Assembly (NCBI RefSeq): GCF_030209575.1
Contig: NZ_JARVRS010000001.1
Location: 372,001 to 436,000, forward strand
DNA length: 64,000 bases
Reading direction: 5' to 3'
Origin: Leifsonia sp. fls2-241-R2A-40a
GTDB lineage: Bacteria > Actinomycetota > Actinomycetes > Actinomycetales > Microbacteriaceae
Below the pieces are notes generated by a model that was not told the DNA's origin, did no database searches, and saw only the letters and a program-made list of their open reading frames with translations. Positions 36,384 to 44,121 of the stretch are shown here, in pieces (the first letter of the stretch is position 1; each line of letters begins with the position of its first letter). A program made the translations under genes and the position numbers.

Positions 36384-37724
36384 TCAGCGGGCGTTGCCGC
36401 CGACCGGTTCCGGGTGCGCGTCCGGTGCCGAGTGGAACGGCCACGCGTGCGCCGGGACGAGGTCGCCCGCGGCCTCCTGACGGTGGCGTCGCCGCCACAG
36501 CGCTGCGATCGTCCAGCCCAGTATCACGAAGTACATCACGTTGCGCACGGTCAGCACGGCCACCATCGCGGGTTCCGGCACCAGCAGCCAGTCGTACAGG
36601 AACGGGTAGAACACCTGCGTGAGTCCCGCGGTGACCAGCACCAGCACCGCCGGTGTACGGAAGCCGCGCCCTTGATACGCCAGCCCGATCACGACGGGAG
36701 CGGCGAGCCACACCACGTACTGCGGCGAGCCGACCTTGTTGAACGCGATGAACGCCGTCACCAGTGCGAGCGTGAGCTCGGGAAGGATGCGCGTGTACGG
36801 CGTCCCGCGCCGCATCGCCCGCACACCGATCAGCATCACCACGATCGCGGTCACGGCGAACAAGGGGTTCATGAGCGAGCCGGCCACGGCCGTGCCCTGC
36901 CCGCTGACCTGGAAGGTGAGGAGGTCGCGGGAGTAGTACACCTCGGCGCCCGGCACGTGCAGCGCCGCCTGCCACATCCAGATCGTGCTGACGGGCGCCT
37001 CGATCTGGAGTCCCCGGTCGGTCTGCATGGTGATGAAGCTGAGGAGGTGCCACCCCGCCCCGAAGATCAGCGGTACGGCGGCGATCACCACCGAGGTCGT
37101 GACCGCCACCCACACGATGTGCCAGCGGCTGCGCAGTGCCACGACGGCGGCTAGCAGAATGGCCGCGGGCCAGACCTTGATCCACGTCGCGGCCGTGAGC
37201 ACGACGACGGCGGCCCGCTCGTGCAGTGTCAGCCACAGCAGCCCGACGATGGCGAGCGACGCCGAGACGGAGTCGAGCCGGCCGACTGCGATCGGGCCGA
37301 GGAGCAGCAGGAACGCCAGCCACCACCAGGCGGCGATCAGGCGCCGCGGCTCGCGGCCGACGATCAGCACGGCGAAAGCGGCGGCGTTGAGCACCATCAC
37401 CATGTTGAGCCAGGCCCACACGTAGCCGTCCGCACCGAACAGCAGCGGCAGCATGATCGGCACGATGGCGCCGAACGGGTAGACCCAGTCGGAGTTCACC
37501 CCGACGATCTGCGTGCCCTGCGCCGCCAGCTGGGCCCAGGGCTTGTAGACGAGGAAGACGTCGCCGAGCCCCTTGCCCTGATCGAGCGCCAGCCCGCTGA
37601 TGATGAGGTGCACAGCCAGGAACGCTATCCACAGCGACAGGGGACTGTAGAGGACGCGACGGAGCGTTCCCTGCTCGGTGCGCGGAGTCGACTCGGCGCG
37701 GATCGGCGCCGCTTCCATCCCCAT
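36384..37724 (-). CDS. GT87-family (DUF2029) membrane mannosyltransferase
   Basis: Polytopic GT-C glycosyltransferase of 446 residues with about ten helices. Family marks are DVFLVYKPWAQLAAQG near the first loop (Asp expected to be catalytic), GRLDSVSASLAIVGLLWL, WIKVWPAAILLA and FNKVGSPQYVVWLAAPV. Relatives such as PimE add mannose from polyprenyl-phosphate-mannose to lipoglycans outside the membrane. The exact acceptor here is unknown. A TAGGAT -10 lies 8 nt before the ATG at 37724 (leaderless). Confidence 0.87.
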   Translation of the reverse strand: MGMEAAPIRAESTPRTEQGTLRRVLYSPLSLWIAFLAVHLIISGLALDQGKGLGDVFLVYKPWAQLAAQGTQIVGVNSDWVYPFGAIVPIMLPLLFGADGYVWAWLNMVMVLNAAAFAVLIVGREPRRLIAAWWWLAFLLLLGPIAVGRLDSVSASLAIVGLLWLTLHERAAVVVLTAATWIKVWPAAILLAAVVALRSRWHIVWVAVTTSVVIAAVPLIFGAGWHLLSFITMQTDRGLQIEAPVSTIWMWQAALHVPGAEVYYSRDLLTFQVSGQGTAVAGSLMNPLFAVTAIVVMLIGVRAMRRGTPYTRILPELTLALVTAFIAFNKVGSPQYVVWLAAPVVIGLAYQGRGFRTPAVLVLVTAGLTQVFYPFLYDWLLVPEPAMVAVLTVRNVMYFVILGWTIAALWRRRHRQEAAGDLVPAHAWPFHSAPDAHPEPVGGNAR

Positions 37725-37769
37725 AGCGCCACATCCTAGGGGATGCGGGAGACGGCTCCCTGAACCCGG

Positions 37770-38627
37770 TCAGGCGCCCGCGCGCACCAGCTCCCGCACC
37801 ACGGCGGGCAGTTCGCCGACGATGTCCAGGGCGACGATGGGACCGCCGCCGGAGGCCCGCTCGCCGGCCCGGCCGTGCACCCATGCCGCGGTGGCGGCGA
37901 GCGCCGCCAGCGCCGTGTGCCCGTCCTCGTCGATCTCGCGGGCGTGGGTGGCGACGAGGGCGCCCAGCACGCCGCCCAGCACATCCCCGCTGCCCGCCGT
38001 GGCGAGCCAGGCGGGACCGGCGGTCACCGCGTAGTGCGGACCGCCCGGGGCGGCGACGTACGTCGTGTGGCCCTTCAGCAGTACGGTGACCCGGAGGCTG
38101 TCGGCGGCCCGCACCGCCCAGGCCGCCGGGTCCGCAGCGATGTCGTCGGCGGTCACGGCATCCGAGTCGTCGTCGGCGCCCGCGGCCAGCACGGTCGCCA
38201 GTTCGCGGAAGTGCGGCGTGACGACGACCGGGGCGGACGCCCGGCCCACCAGATCGAGGGCTCCGGCGTCGATGACGAGGGGCGTTCCGTCGCGCAACGC
38301 CGTGCGCAGGCGTTGCGCGTCGTCGGCGGGACGGGAGGCCGCATCCATCCCCGAGCCGATCAGCCAGCCCTGCACCCGGCCCGGTGCCGTGACCACCTCC
38401 GGACGGCGGCGGACGACCTCCTCGGCCGGGCGGTCGGCCCCGAGGTACCGGATCATGCCGACTCCCGTGCGCGACGCGCCCTCCACACCGAGCACCGCGG
38501 CTCCCGGGTACCGCTCCGAGCCCGTCACCACCCCGAGGACGCCCCGGGAGTACTTGTCGCTCGACTCCTGCGGCACGGCGATCCATGCCGCCGCATCCCG
38601 CTCGTCCCAGCTCTGCCACTCGGTCAT
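37770..38627 (-). CDS. nnrD: ADP-dependent NAD(P)H-hydrate dehydratase
   Basis: Repairs hydrated NADH/NADPH using ADP. Of 285 residues; ribokinase-like fold with GVVTGSERYPGAAVLGVEGASRTGVGM at the start, VVVTPHFRELATVL in the middle and TAGSGDVLGGVLGAL near the end (Asp is catalytic). It lacks the N-terminal epimerase domain (NnrE) found in many bacterial fusions, and no separate nnrE is visible. The ATG at 38627 follows GGAGG; the frame extends upstream without family similarity. Confidence 0.93.
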   Translation of the reverse strand: MTEWQSWDERDAAAWIAVPQESSDKYSRGVLGVVTGSERYPGAAVLGVEGASRTGVGMIRYLGADRPAEEVVRRRPEVVTAPGRVQGWLIGSGMDAASRPADDAQRLRTALRDGTPLVIDAGALDLVGRASAPVVVTPHFRELATVLAAGADDDSDAVTADDIAADPAAWAVRAADSLRVTVLLKGHTTYVAAPGGPHYAVTAGPAWLATAGSGDVLGGVLGALVATHAREIDEDGHTALAALAATAAWVHGRAGERASGGGPIVALDIVGELPAVVRELVRAGA

Positions 38628-38709
38628 CGCGCCTCCGCTCGTCGCCGTCCGCCCGATGGGCCTGCCCGCACCCATCGAACCCCTTCCGACCTCACGATAG
38701 GTTGAGACC

Positions 38710-39327
38710 ATGGCGATCAGCATCCCCAGAAAGGTGATCGTGTTCGACTACGGCGAGGTCATCTCGGTGACCCCGTCCGAGGAGGACCGCGCGGCTCTGA
38801 CAGAACTCGCAGGCGGGGATGCCCGCGTTTTCTGGCCGGCGTACTGGCGGCATCGGGATGCGCTCGACCAGGGCACGCTGAGCATCCAGTCCTACTGGCG
38901 GGGCATCGAGCGCGAGCTCGGCGAGAGCTGGGGCGATGCGACCATCCACCGGCTGTGGCTCGCCGATTTCCGCAGCTGGCTCACCATCGACCACGAGACG
39001 CTGGACGTCCTGCTCGACCTCAAGGAAGGCGGGACGCGCCTGGCGCTGCTCTCGAATGCGGGCCGCGACTTCGGCTCCTACTTCCGGCACGGCGCGCTCG
39101 GCGACCTCTTCGAGAAAGTCTTCGTCAGCGGCGAGCTGGGCACCATCAAGCCCAGCCCCGAGATCTTCGAGCACGTTATGGACGAGCTCGGCGTCACCCC
39201 CGAGCAGACGGTCTTCGTCGACAACAAGGAGGCGAACGTCCGCGGCGCCGAGGCGCTCGGCATCGCCGGCCACGTCTTCACGAGTCCGAAGGAGCTCCGG
39301 GCATATCTGGAAGGTCTCGGGTCTTAG
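38710..39327 (+). CDS. HAD-family hydrolase
   Basis: Two hundred and five residues of the haloacid dehalogenase superfamily, probably a small-molecule phosphatase. The first motif is VFDYGEV: Asp13 is the nucleophile, but the usual acid/base Asp two positions on is Gly15. LLSNAGRD gives motif II, Lys in GTIKPSPEIF motif III, and FVDNKEANVRGAEALG motif IV. A TAGGTT -10 six bases before the ATG indicates a leaderless transcript. The OYE gene starts 8 nt after it. Confidence 0.9.
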   Translation: MAISIPRKVIVFDYGEVISVTPSEEDRAALTELAGGDARVFWPAYWRHRDALDQGTLSIQSYWRGIERELGESWGDATIHRLWLADFRSWLTIDHETLDVLLDLKEGGTRLALLSNAGRDFGSYFRHGALGDLFEKVFVSGELGTIKPSPEIFEHVMDELGVTPEQTVFVDNKEANVRGAEALGIAGHVFTSPKELRAYLEGLGS

Positions 39328-39335
39328 ATAAAGAC

Positions 39336-40418
39336 ATGCCGTCTCTTTTCGACCCTCTGACCCTGCGCGGCGTGACCGCGCGCAACCGCATCTGGACCTC
39401 CCCCATGTGCCAGTACTCCGTGCTGGACCAGTCGGGCATCCCGAACACCTGGCACCTCGTCCACCTCGGCGGCTTCGCCGCGGGCGGCAGCGGGATCGTG
39501 TTCACCGAGGCGACAGCGGTCAACGCCGAGGGCCGGATCAGCCCGCAGGACACCGGCATCTGGACCGATGAGCAGCGCGACGCGTGGAAGCCGATCGCCG
39601 CGTTCATCGAGTCCCAGGGAGCCGTCCCCGCCATCCAGCTCGCCCACGCGGGCCGCAAGGCGTCCACGTGGGCCGCGTGGGGCTTCGAGGGCCGCACCGG
39701 CACTGTGCCCGCGTCCGAGGGCGGCTGGCGGACCGTCGCGCCGTCGGCGCTGGCCTTCGACGGTTACGACGTCCCGGAAGAGCTGGATGCCGCAGGCATC
39801 GACCGGATCGTCGACGACTTCCGCTCCGCCACGCGGCGTTCGCTGGAGGCGGGCTTCCGGGTGATCGAGCTCCACGCCGCGCACGGCTACCTGCTGCACC
39901 AGTTCCTCTCGCCGATCTCGAACCAGCGGACCGACGAGTACGGCGGTTCGCTCGAGAACCGTGCCCGGCTCCTCCTGCGCATCGTCTCCGCGGCGCGCGA
40001 GGAAGCGCCAGAGGCGCCCCTGTTCGTCCGCTTCTCGGCCAGCGACTGGACGGAGGGCGGCTGGGACGAGCACCAGACCGCGACCGTCGCCGCCTGGGCG
40101 CAGGATGCGGGAGCCGACTTCTTCGACATCTCCAGCGGCGGCATCCAGGCCGGGATCCGCATCCCGCTCGAGCCCGGCTACCAGGTGCCGTTCGCGCACC
40201 ACGTGCGCAGCACGTCCGACGTCGACGTGAGCGCCGTCGGCCTCATCACGACGCCGCAGCAGGCCGCCGAGATCGTGGAGAGCGGGCAGGCGGATGCGGT
40301 GATGCTGGCGCGCGAACTGCTGCGCGACCCGCACTTCCCGCTGCGCGCCGCCCACGAACTCGGGGTCGACGTCGACTACTGGCCGCCGCAGTACCTCCGG
40401 GCCCGCTGGCGCCGCTGA
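39336..40418 (+). CDS. Old Yellow Enzyme family ene-reductase (YqjM-like)
   Basis: FMN flavoprotein that reduces activated C=C bonds with NAD(P)H. Its 360 residues match the thermophilic-like/YqjM class: redox-tuning Cys25 in SPMCQYS, ELHAAHGYLLHQFLSPISNQR carrying the substrate-binding His pair, and EYGGSLENRARLLL. The ATG is 8 nt after the HAD stop and they are likely co-transcribed. Such enzymes often detoxify electrophiles. A terminator hairpin follows directly. Confidence 0.94.
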   Translation: MPSLFDPLTLRGVTARNRIWTSPMCQYSVLDQSGIPNTWHLVHLGGFAAGGSGIVFTEATAVNAEGRISPQDTGIWTDEQRDAWKPIAAFIESQGAVPAIQLAHAGRKASTWAAWGFEGRTGTVPASEGGWRTVAPSALAFDGYDVPEELDAAGIDRIVDDFRSATRRSLEAGFRVIELHAAHGYLLHQFLSPISNQRTDEYGGSLENRARLLLRIVSAAREEAPEAPLFVRFSASDWTEGGWDEHQTATVAAWAQDAGADFFDISSGGIQAGIRIPLEPGYQVPFAHHVRSTSDVDVSAVGLITTPQQAAEIVESGQADAVMLARELLRDPHFPLRAAHELGVDVDYWPPQYLRARWRR

Positions 40419-40442
40419 CCGCGTCCGCCCCCAGGGACGCGG
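40419..40442. terminator. Hairpin between convergent OYE and VOC genes
   Basis: Perfect 8-bp stem CCGCGTCC/GGACGCGG with an 8-nt loop beginning right after the OYE stop and 16 nt from the VOC gene end. Confidence 0.55.
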
Positions 40443-40458
40443 CTGCGGACCGCTCCGA

Positions 40459-40836
40459 TCAGGCGGGCTGGGTCAGGCAGAGGTAGTTCCCCTCACTGTC
40501 CCGGAACCAGGCCGACCGGCCCATGTCATCCTCGGCGATGCCGTTCTCGGTGTGCAGGCCGGGGAAGTCGTAGTCCTCGAACACGACTCCCCGGCCTCTC
40601 AGGTGCGCCAGAGCGGCCTCGATGTCGTCGACCAGCCAGCACATCGCGGTGTTCTGCGCCGTGCCGGCGTTCGGCGTCTCGTAGAGAAAGATCTTCGCTT
40701 CCGATCCGGTGCCGTACAGCACTCCTTGGTCTTGCGTCTGCTCGGGTTCGAGCTCCAGCTTGTCGCGGTACCACGCGGTGGCCCGCTGCAGGTCGGAGGC
40801 AGGAAGCACGGAGTAGGTCACACACGACTCCAACAT
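40459..40836 (-). CDS. VOC (glyoxalase/bleomycin-resistance) family protein
   Basis: One hundred and twenty-five residues forming one vicinal-oxygen-chelate domain (two beta-alpha-beta-beta-beta units): SDLQRATAWYRDKLELEP in unit one and WLVDDIEAALAHLRGRGVVFEDYD in unit two, ending GNYLCLTQPA. Substrate unknown; members bind drugs or catalyse metal-dependent isomerisations. The ATG at 40836 follows AAGGAGGAAC, a strong Shine-Dalgarno. Divergent from the CNNM operon promoter. Confidence 0.88.
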   Translation of the reverse strand: MLESCVTYSVLPASDLQRATAWYRDKLELEPEQTQDQGVLYGTGSEAKIFLYETPNAGTAQNTAMCWLVDDIEAALAHLRGRGVVFEDYDFPGLHTENGIAEDDMGRSAWFRDSEGNYLCLTQPA

Positions 40837-40972
40837 GATGTTCCTCCTTCATCCGGCCGCGATGATACGCGCGGGCGCACGCCGAGGGACTACTGGAATC
40901 GGGTGTCTAGGAGCGGGGCATCCGGCTGGGAATCTGCCTGAGAACTCCCGCAGGCCGCGCATCCTGCCTCGA

Positions 40973-40978
40973 TATACT
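40973..40978 (+). promoter_or_regulatory. -10 box (TATACT) of the CNNM operon
   Basis: GATATACT places transcription start near 40985, almost at the ATG (40988) of the short upstream ORF. No good -35 is visible. The rest of 40837-41048 shows nothing else beyond the upstream ORF. Confidence 0.5.
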
Positions 40979-40987
40979 GGCGGGCAA

Positions 40988-41068
40988 ATGGACGACCCTC
41001 CCTCTAGTAGCCCATTCCGTCGCGTGAGCCGCCTCGAACGCGAGCGAGGTGACCGCCGTGCTCTCTGA
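40988..41068 (+). CDS. MgtL-like upstream ORF (26 aa) of the CNNM operon
   Basis: ATG 40988 to TGA 41068; starts MDDPPSSSPFRRVSRLERER, acidic and proline-rich at the N-terminus, then arginine-rich. Its end overlaps the probable start of the first CNNM gene, so ribosomes finishing it could re-initiate there. The Salmonella Mg2+-responsive leader MgtL also begins with alternating acidic and proline residues followed by Arg; such starts destabilise ribosomes at low Mg2+. The downstream genes belong to a family linked to Mg2+/Co2+ transport. The functional link is inference. Confidence 0.5.
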   Translation: MDDPPSSSPFRRVSRLERERGDRRAL

Positions 41069-42398
41069 GTGGATCATGCTCGGCGTCGGCCTGCTGCTGA
41101 CCATCGGCACCGGCCTGTTCGTCGCCAGCGAGTTCGCCCTGGTGAACCTCGACCGCGGCGATCTGGAGGCCCGGCGCGAGCGCGGCGAGTCGCGCCTGAC
41201 GATGACGATCGCGGCGCTGAAGATCACGTCGACGCATCTCTCCAGCGCGCAGCTCGGCATCACCCTGACGACGCTGCTCACCGGTTACACGATGGAGCCG
41301 GCCATCAGTTCGCTCCTGCACGATCCGCTCACCGCCACCGGGCTCCCCGGAGGCGCGGTGACCGTGATCGCCACCATCATCGCCATCACGGTGGCGACGC
41401 TGCTGTCGATGATCCTGGGCGAGCTGGTGCCGAAGAACTTCGCACTGGCGCTGCCGCTGGCGACCGCGCGCCTCGTGATCCCGTTCCAGACCGTCTTCAC
41501 CACGGTGTTCCGCCCGTTCGTCGCGGTGCTGAACGGCACGGCCAACGGGTTCCTGCGTCTGCTGGGCATCGAGCCGAAGGAGGAGCTGTCGGGCGCGCGC
41601 ACGGCCGACGAGCTCTCCTCGCTGGTTCGCCGCTCCGCGAGCGCCGGCGTGCTCGAGGAGGACACGGCCACGCTGCTCAGCCGGACCCTCGCCTTCTCGT
41701 CCCGCACCGCCTCCGACGTCATGACTCCGCGACCCCGCATCGAGGCGGTGCAGCGCACCGAGCCCGCCCAGGCGGTCAGCGACCTCGCCCGGAAGACCGG
41801 GTACTCGCGCTTCCCCGTCATCGGCGACGACATCGACGACGTGCTGGGCGTGGTGCACGTGAAGCAGGCGGTCGCCGTGCCGCGGCAGCGCCGCGCGCGC
41901 GTGCCCGCCTCGGCGCTGATGACCGACCCGCTGCGCGTCCCGGAGACGATGGGCCTCGACACCCTGCTCGGCGAGCTGCGGGCGCGCGGGTACCAGCTGG
42001 CGGTGGTCGTCGACGAGTACGGCGGCACCTCGGGCATCGCCACCCTGGAGGATCTGGTCGAGGAGATCGTCGGCGAGGTCGCCGACGAGCACGACCGCAC
42101 CCGCGCAGGCGTCATCCGTGGGCGCGACTCGATCACCTTCCCCGGCATCCTCCGCCCCGACGAGCTGGAGGAGCGCGCGAGCGTCACCGTGCCGGAGGAC
42201 GGCCCCTACGAGACGGTCGCGGGCTTCGTGATGAACGAGCTGGGCCGCCTGCCCAAGGTCGGCGACGAGGTCCCGATCGACGGCGGCACGCTGCGGGTGG
42301 AGCGGCTGGACGGCCGCCGGGTCGACCGCATCCGCTACACGCCGGACCCTGTCGCCGTCACCGGCGACGTGAACGGCGAGGGGGTCGCTCATGAGTGA
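41058..42398 (+). CDS. CNNM/CorC-family membrane protein with CBS pair
   Basis: Hemolysin-C-like protein of the CNNM family, linked to Mg2+/Co2+ transport. Of 446 residues: DUF21/CNNM membrane domain (about 1-190, with LGELVPKNFALALP), CBS pair (about 205-335, VMTPRPRIEAV), and C-terminal CorC_HlyC domain after the DEYGGTSGIATLEDLVEEIVGEV motif. A GAGG 8 nt upstream favours the GTG at 41058; the GTG at 41049 would give 449 residues. It overlaps the upstream ORF and the next CNNM gene. Confidence 0.92.
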   Translation: MLSEWIMLGVGLLLTIGTGLFVASEFALVNLDRGDLEARRERGESRLTMTIAALKITSTHLSSAQLGITLTTLLTGYTMEPAISSLLHDPLTATGLPGGAVTVIATIIAITVATLLSMILGELVPKNFALALPLATARLVIPFQTVFTTVFRPFVAVLNGTANGFLRLLGIEPKEELSGARTADELSSLVRRSASAGVLEEDTATLLSRTLAFSSRTASDVMTPRPRIEAVQRTEPAQAVSDLARKTGYSRFPVIGDDIDDVLGVVHVKQAVAVPRQRRARVPASALMTDPLRVPETMGLDTLLGELRARGYQLAVVVDEYGGTSGIATLEDLVEEIVGEVADEHDRTRAGVIRGRDSITFPGILRPDELEERASVTVPEDGPYETVAGFVMNELGRLPKVGDEVPIDGGTLRVERLDGRRVDRIRYTPDPVAVTGDVNGEGVAHE

Positions 42399-43428
42399 CT
42401 GGGCCGGAATCGCCTGGCTGGTCGTGCTCCTGGCCGTCAACGCCTTCTTCGTCGGCGCCGAGTTCGCCGTCATCTCCGCACGTCGCTCGCAGATCGAGCC
42501 GCTCGCCGAGCGCGGCAAGCGCAGCGCCAAGACGGCCCTGTTCGCGATGGAGCACGCCACCCTGATGCTGGCGACCACCCAGCTCGGCATCACCGTCTGC
42601 TCGCTGCTGATCCTGAACGTGTCCGAGCCGGCGATCCACCACCTCCTGGAGGTGCCGCTGCACGCGACGGGATGGTCGGAGGAGGTCATCGGCACGATCG
42701 CGTTCATCGTCGCGCTGGTCGTCGTCTCGTTCCTGCACGTCGTGTTCGGCGAGATGGTGCCGAAGAACATCTCGTTCTCGATGCCCGACAAGGCGGCGCT
42801 GCTGCTCGCCCCTCCCCTGGTCGGCATCGGCCGGGCGGTTCGCCCGATCATCGTGGCGCTGAACGCGAGCGCGAACGCCGTGCTGCGGCTGTTCGGCGTG
42901 GAGCCGAAGGACGAAGCGGCCAGCACCTTCACCCTCGACGAGGTGGCGACGATCGTGTCGCAGTCCACCCGCGAGGGCCTGCTGACCGACCGCACCGGCG
43001 CGCTGACGGCCGCGTTCGAGTTCACGTCGAAGAAGGTCCGGGATGTGGCGGTCGCCCTGGACGCGCTGGTCACCCTCCCCGCCTCCCCGACGCCCGCGGA
43101 CGTCGAGAAGGCCGTCGCCAAGCACGGCTTCTCGCGCTACGTCGTCCCGGACGCCGACGGCGAGCCGACCGGCTACCTGCACCTCAAGGACGTGCTGGAC
43201 CTCGAGGAGACCGGCTTCGAGCTCCCCGTCCCGGCCAAGCGCATCCGCCGCCTGGTGACCGTGTTCGCCGGCAGTGACCTGGAGGACGCGCTGGCGACCA
43301 TGCGCCGCTCCGGCAGTCACCTCGCCCGGGTCGTCGACGGCGAGGGATCGACCGCCGGCGTGCTGTTCCTCGAGGACATCATCGAGGAGCTCGTCGGCGA
43401 GGTCCAGGACGCGACCCGGCGCAACTGA
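42391..43428 (+). CDS. Second CNNM-family protein, without CorC_HlyC domain
   Basis: Three hundred and forty-five residues, a paralogue of the preceding protein: DUF21/CNNM domain with FAVISARRSQIEPLAERG and FGEMVPKNISFSMP, then a CBS pair ending GVLFLEDIIEELVGEV, after which it stops. The absence of the C-terminal domain and the 8-nt gene overlap suggest that it forms a heteromer with the first protein. In several actinobacteria this pair lies next to guaB1; here a TetR/MFS unit separates them from guaB1 (context from memory, inference). Confidence 0.92.
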   Translation: MSDWAGIAWLVVLLAVNAFFVGAEFAVISARRSQIEPLAERGKRSAKTALFAMEHATLMLATTQLGITVCSLLILNVSEPAIHHLLEVPLHATGWSEEVIGTIAFIVALVVVSFLHVVFGEMVPKNISFSMPDKAALLLAPPLVGIGRAVRPIIVALNASANAVLRLFGVEPKDEAASTFTLDEVATIVSQSTREGLLTDRTGALTAAFEFTSKKVRDVAVALDALVTLPASPTPADVEKAVAKHGFSRYVVPDADGEPTGYLHLKDVLDLEETGFELPVPAKRIRRLVTVFAGSDLEDALATMRRSGSHLARVVDGEGSTAGVLFLEDIIEELVGEVQDATRRN

Positions 43429-43449
43429 GTCGGCCCGGCCCTCCCTTTC

Positions 43450-43486
43450 TTGACATCGTCGAAAGAGTGAGTGTACAGTCACTCAC
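43450..43486 (+). promoter_or_regulatory. tetR promoter with overlapping palindromic operator
   Basis: TTGACA (43450-43455), 18-nt spacer, TACAGT (43474-43479). The operator GTGAGTG-N6-CACTCAC (43467-43486) covers the -10 and ends at the ATG. Its half site recurs before the MFS gene. Transcription would start almost at the ATG, giving a leaderless mRNA. Confidence 0.7.
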
Positions 43487-44038
43487 ATGCCACGAACGCT
43501 CTCCACCGCAGACGACCGCCGCGAAGCGGTGCTCGACAGCGCCATCTCCGTCTTCGCACGGAGCGGCTACCTCGGCACGCCGATCGCAGCGATCGCCTCC
43601 CACGCGGACATCTCCCCCGCCTACGTGTTCAAGCTCTTCCCGAGCAAGGAGAGCCTGTTCGTGGCGGCCCTCGAGCGCTGCTTCGAGCGCATCGAGAGCG
43701 CGCTGGAGAACGGAGCGCGCGCCGCCGACGGCGGAACACCGGCCGAGGTGCTCGACGCCATGGGCGACGCGTACGCCGAGCTCATCGCGGACCGCTCGCT
43801 GCTGATGCTCCAGGTGCACGCGCAGTCCGCCTCCGACGTCGCCGTCATCCGCGAGGCGCTACGCCAGGGCCTCGCCCGCATCACGCGTTTCGCCACCACG
43901 CGCTCCGGCGCCGACGGCGACGCGGTCCAGCACTTCATCGCCTACGGCCAGCTGTGCCACCTCATCGTCACAGCCGGACTCGAGGACGTGCCCGAGGCCT
44001 GGGCGCGCGCACTGACCGTGGGCATCCGGCACCCCTGA
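43487..44038 (+). CDS. TetR-family repressor
   Basis: One hundred and eighty-three residues. The N-terminal helix-turn-helix reads REAVLDSAISVFARSGYLGTPIAAIASHADISPAYVFKLFPSKE in outline, and the C-terminal helical domain differs from other families, as expected of a ligand domain. A palindrome overlaps its own -10 and a matching one precedes the MFS gene 68 nt downstream, so it most likely represses both itself and the pump and is released by a pump substrate. Confidence 0.94.
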   Translation: MPRTLSTADDRREAVLDSAISVFARSGYLGTPIAAIASHADISPAYVFKLFPSKESLFVAALERCFERIESALENGARAADGGTPAEVLDAMGDAYAELIADRSLLMLQVHAQSASDVAVIREALRQGLARITRFATTRSGADGDAVQHFIAYGQLCHLIVTAGLEDVPEAWARALTVGIRHP

Positions 44039-44084
44039 ACCCACCCGTCCCATCCGTTCCATCCGCTCTATCCGCATATCCAAA

Positions 44085-44104
44085 GAGTGATTGACCAATC
44101 ACTC
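44085..44104 (+). promoter_or_regulatory. Operator upstream of the MFS gene
   Basis: Perfect palindrome GAGTGATTG-N2-CAATCACTC, sharing the GAGTGA/TCACTC half sites with the tetR operator. A CATATC (44075-44080) just upstream may be the -10. Three and a half tandem 9-nt units around ATCCG lie at 44050-44081. Confidence 0.7.
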
Positions 44105-44121
44105 ACATGAAGGGAAAGATC

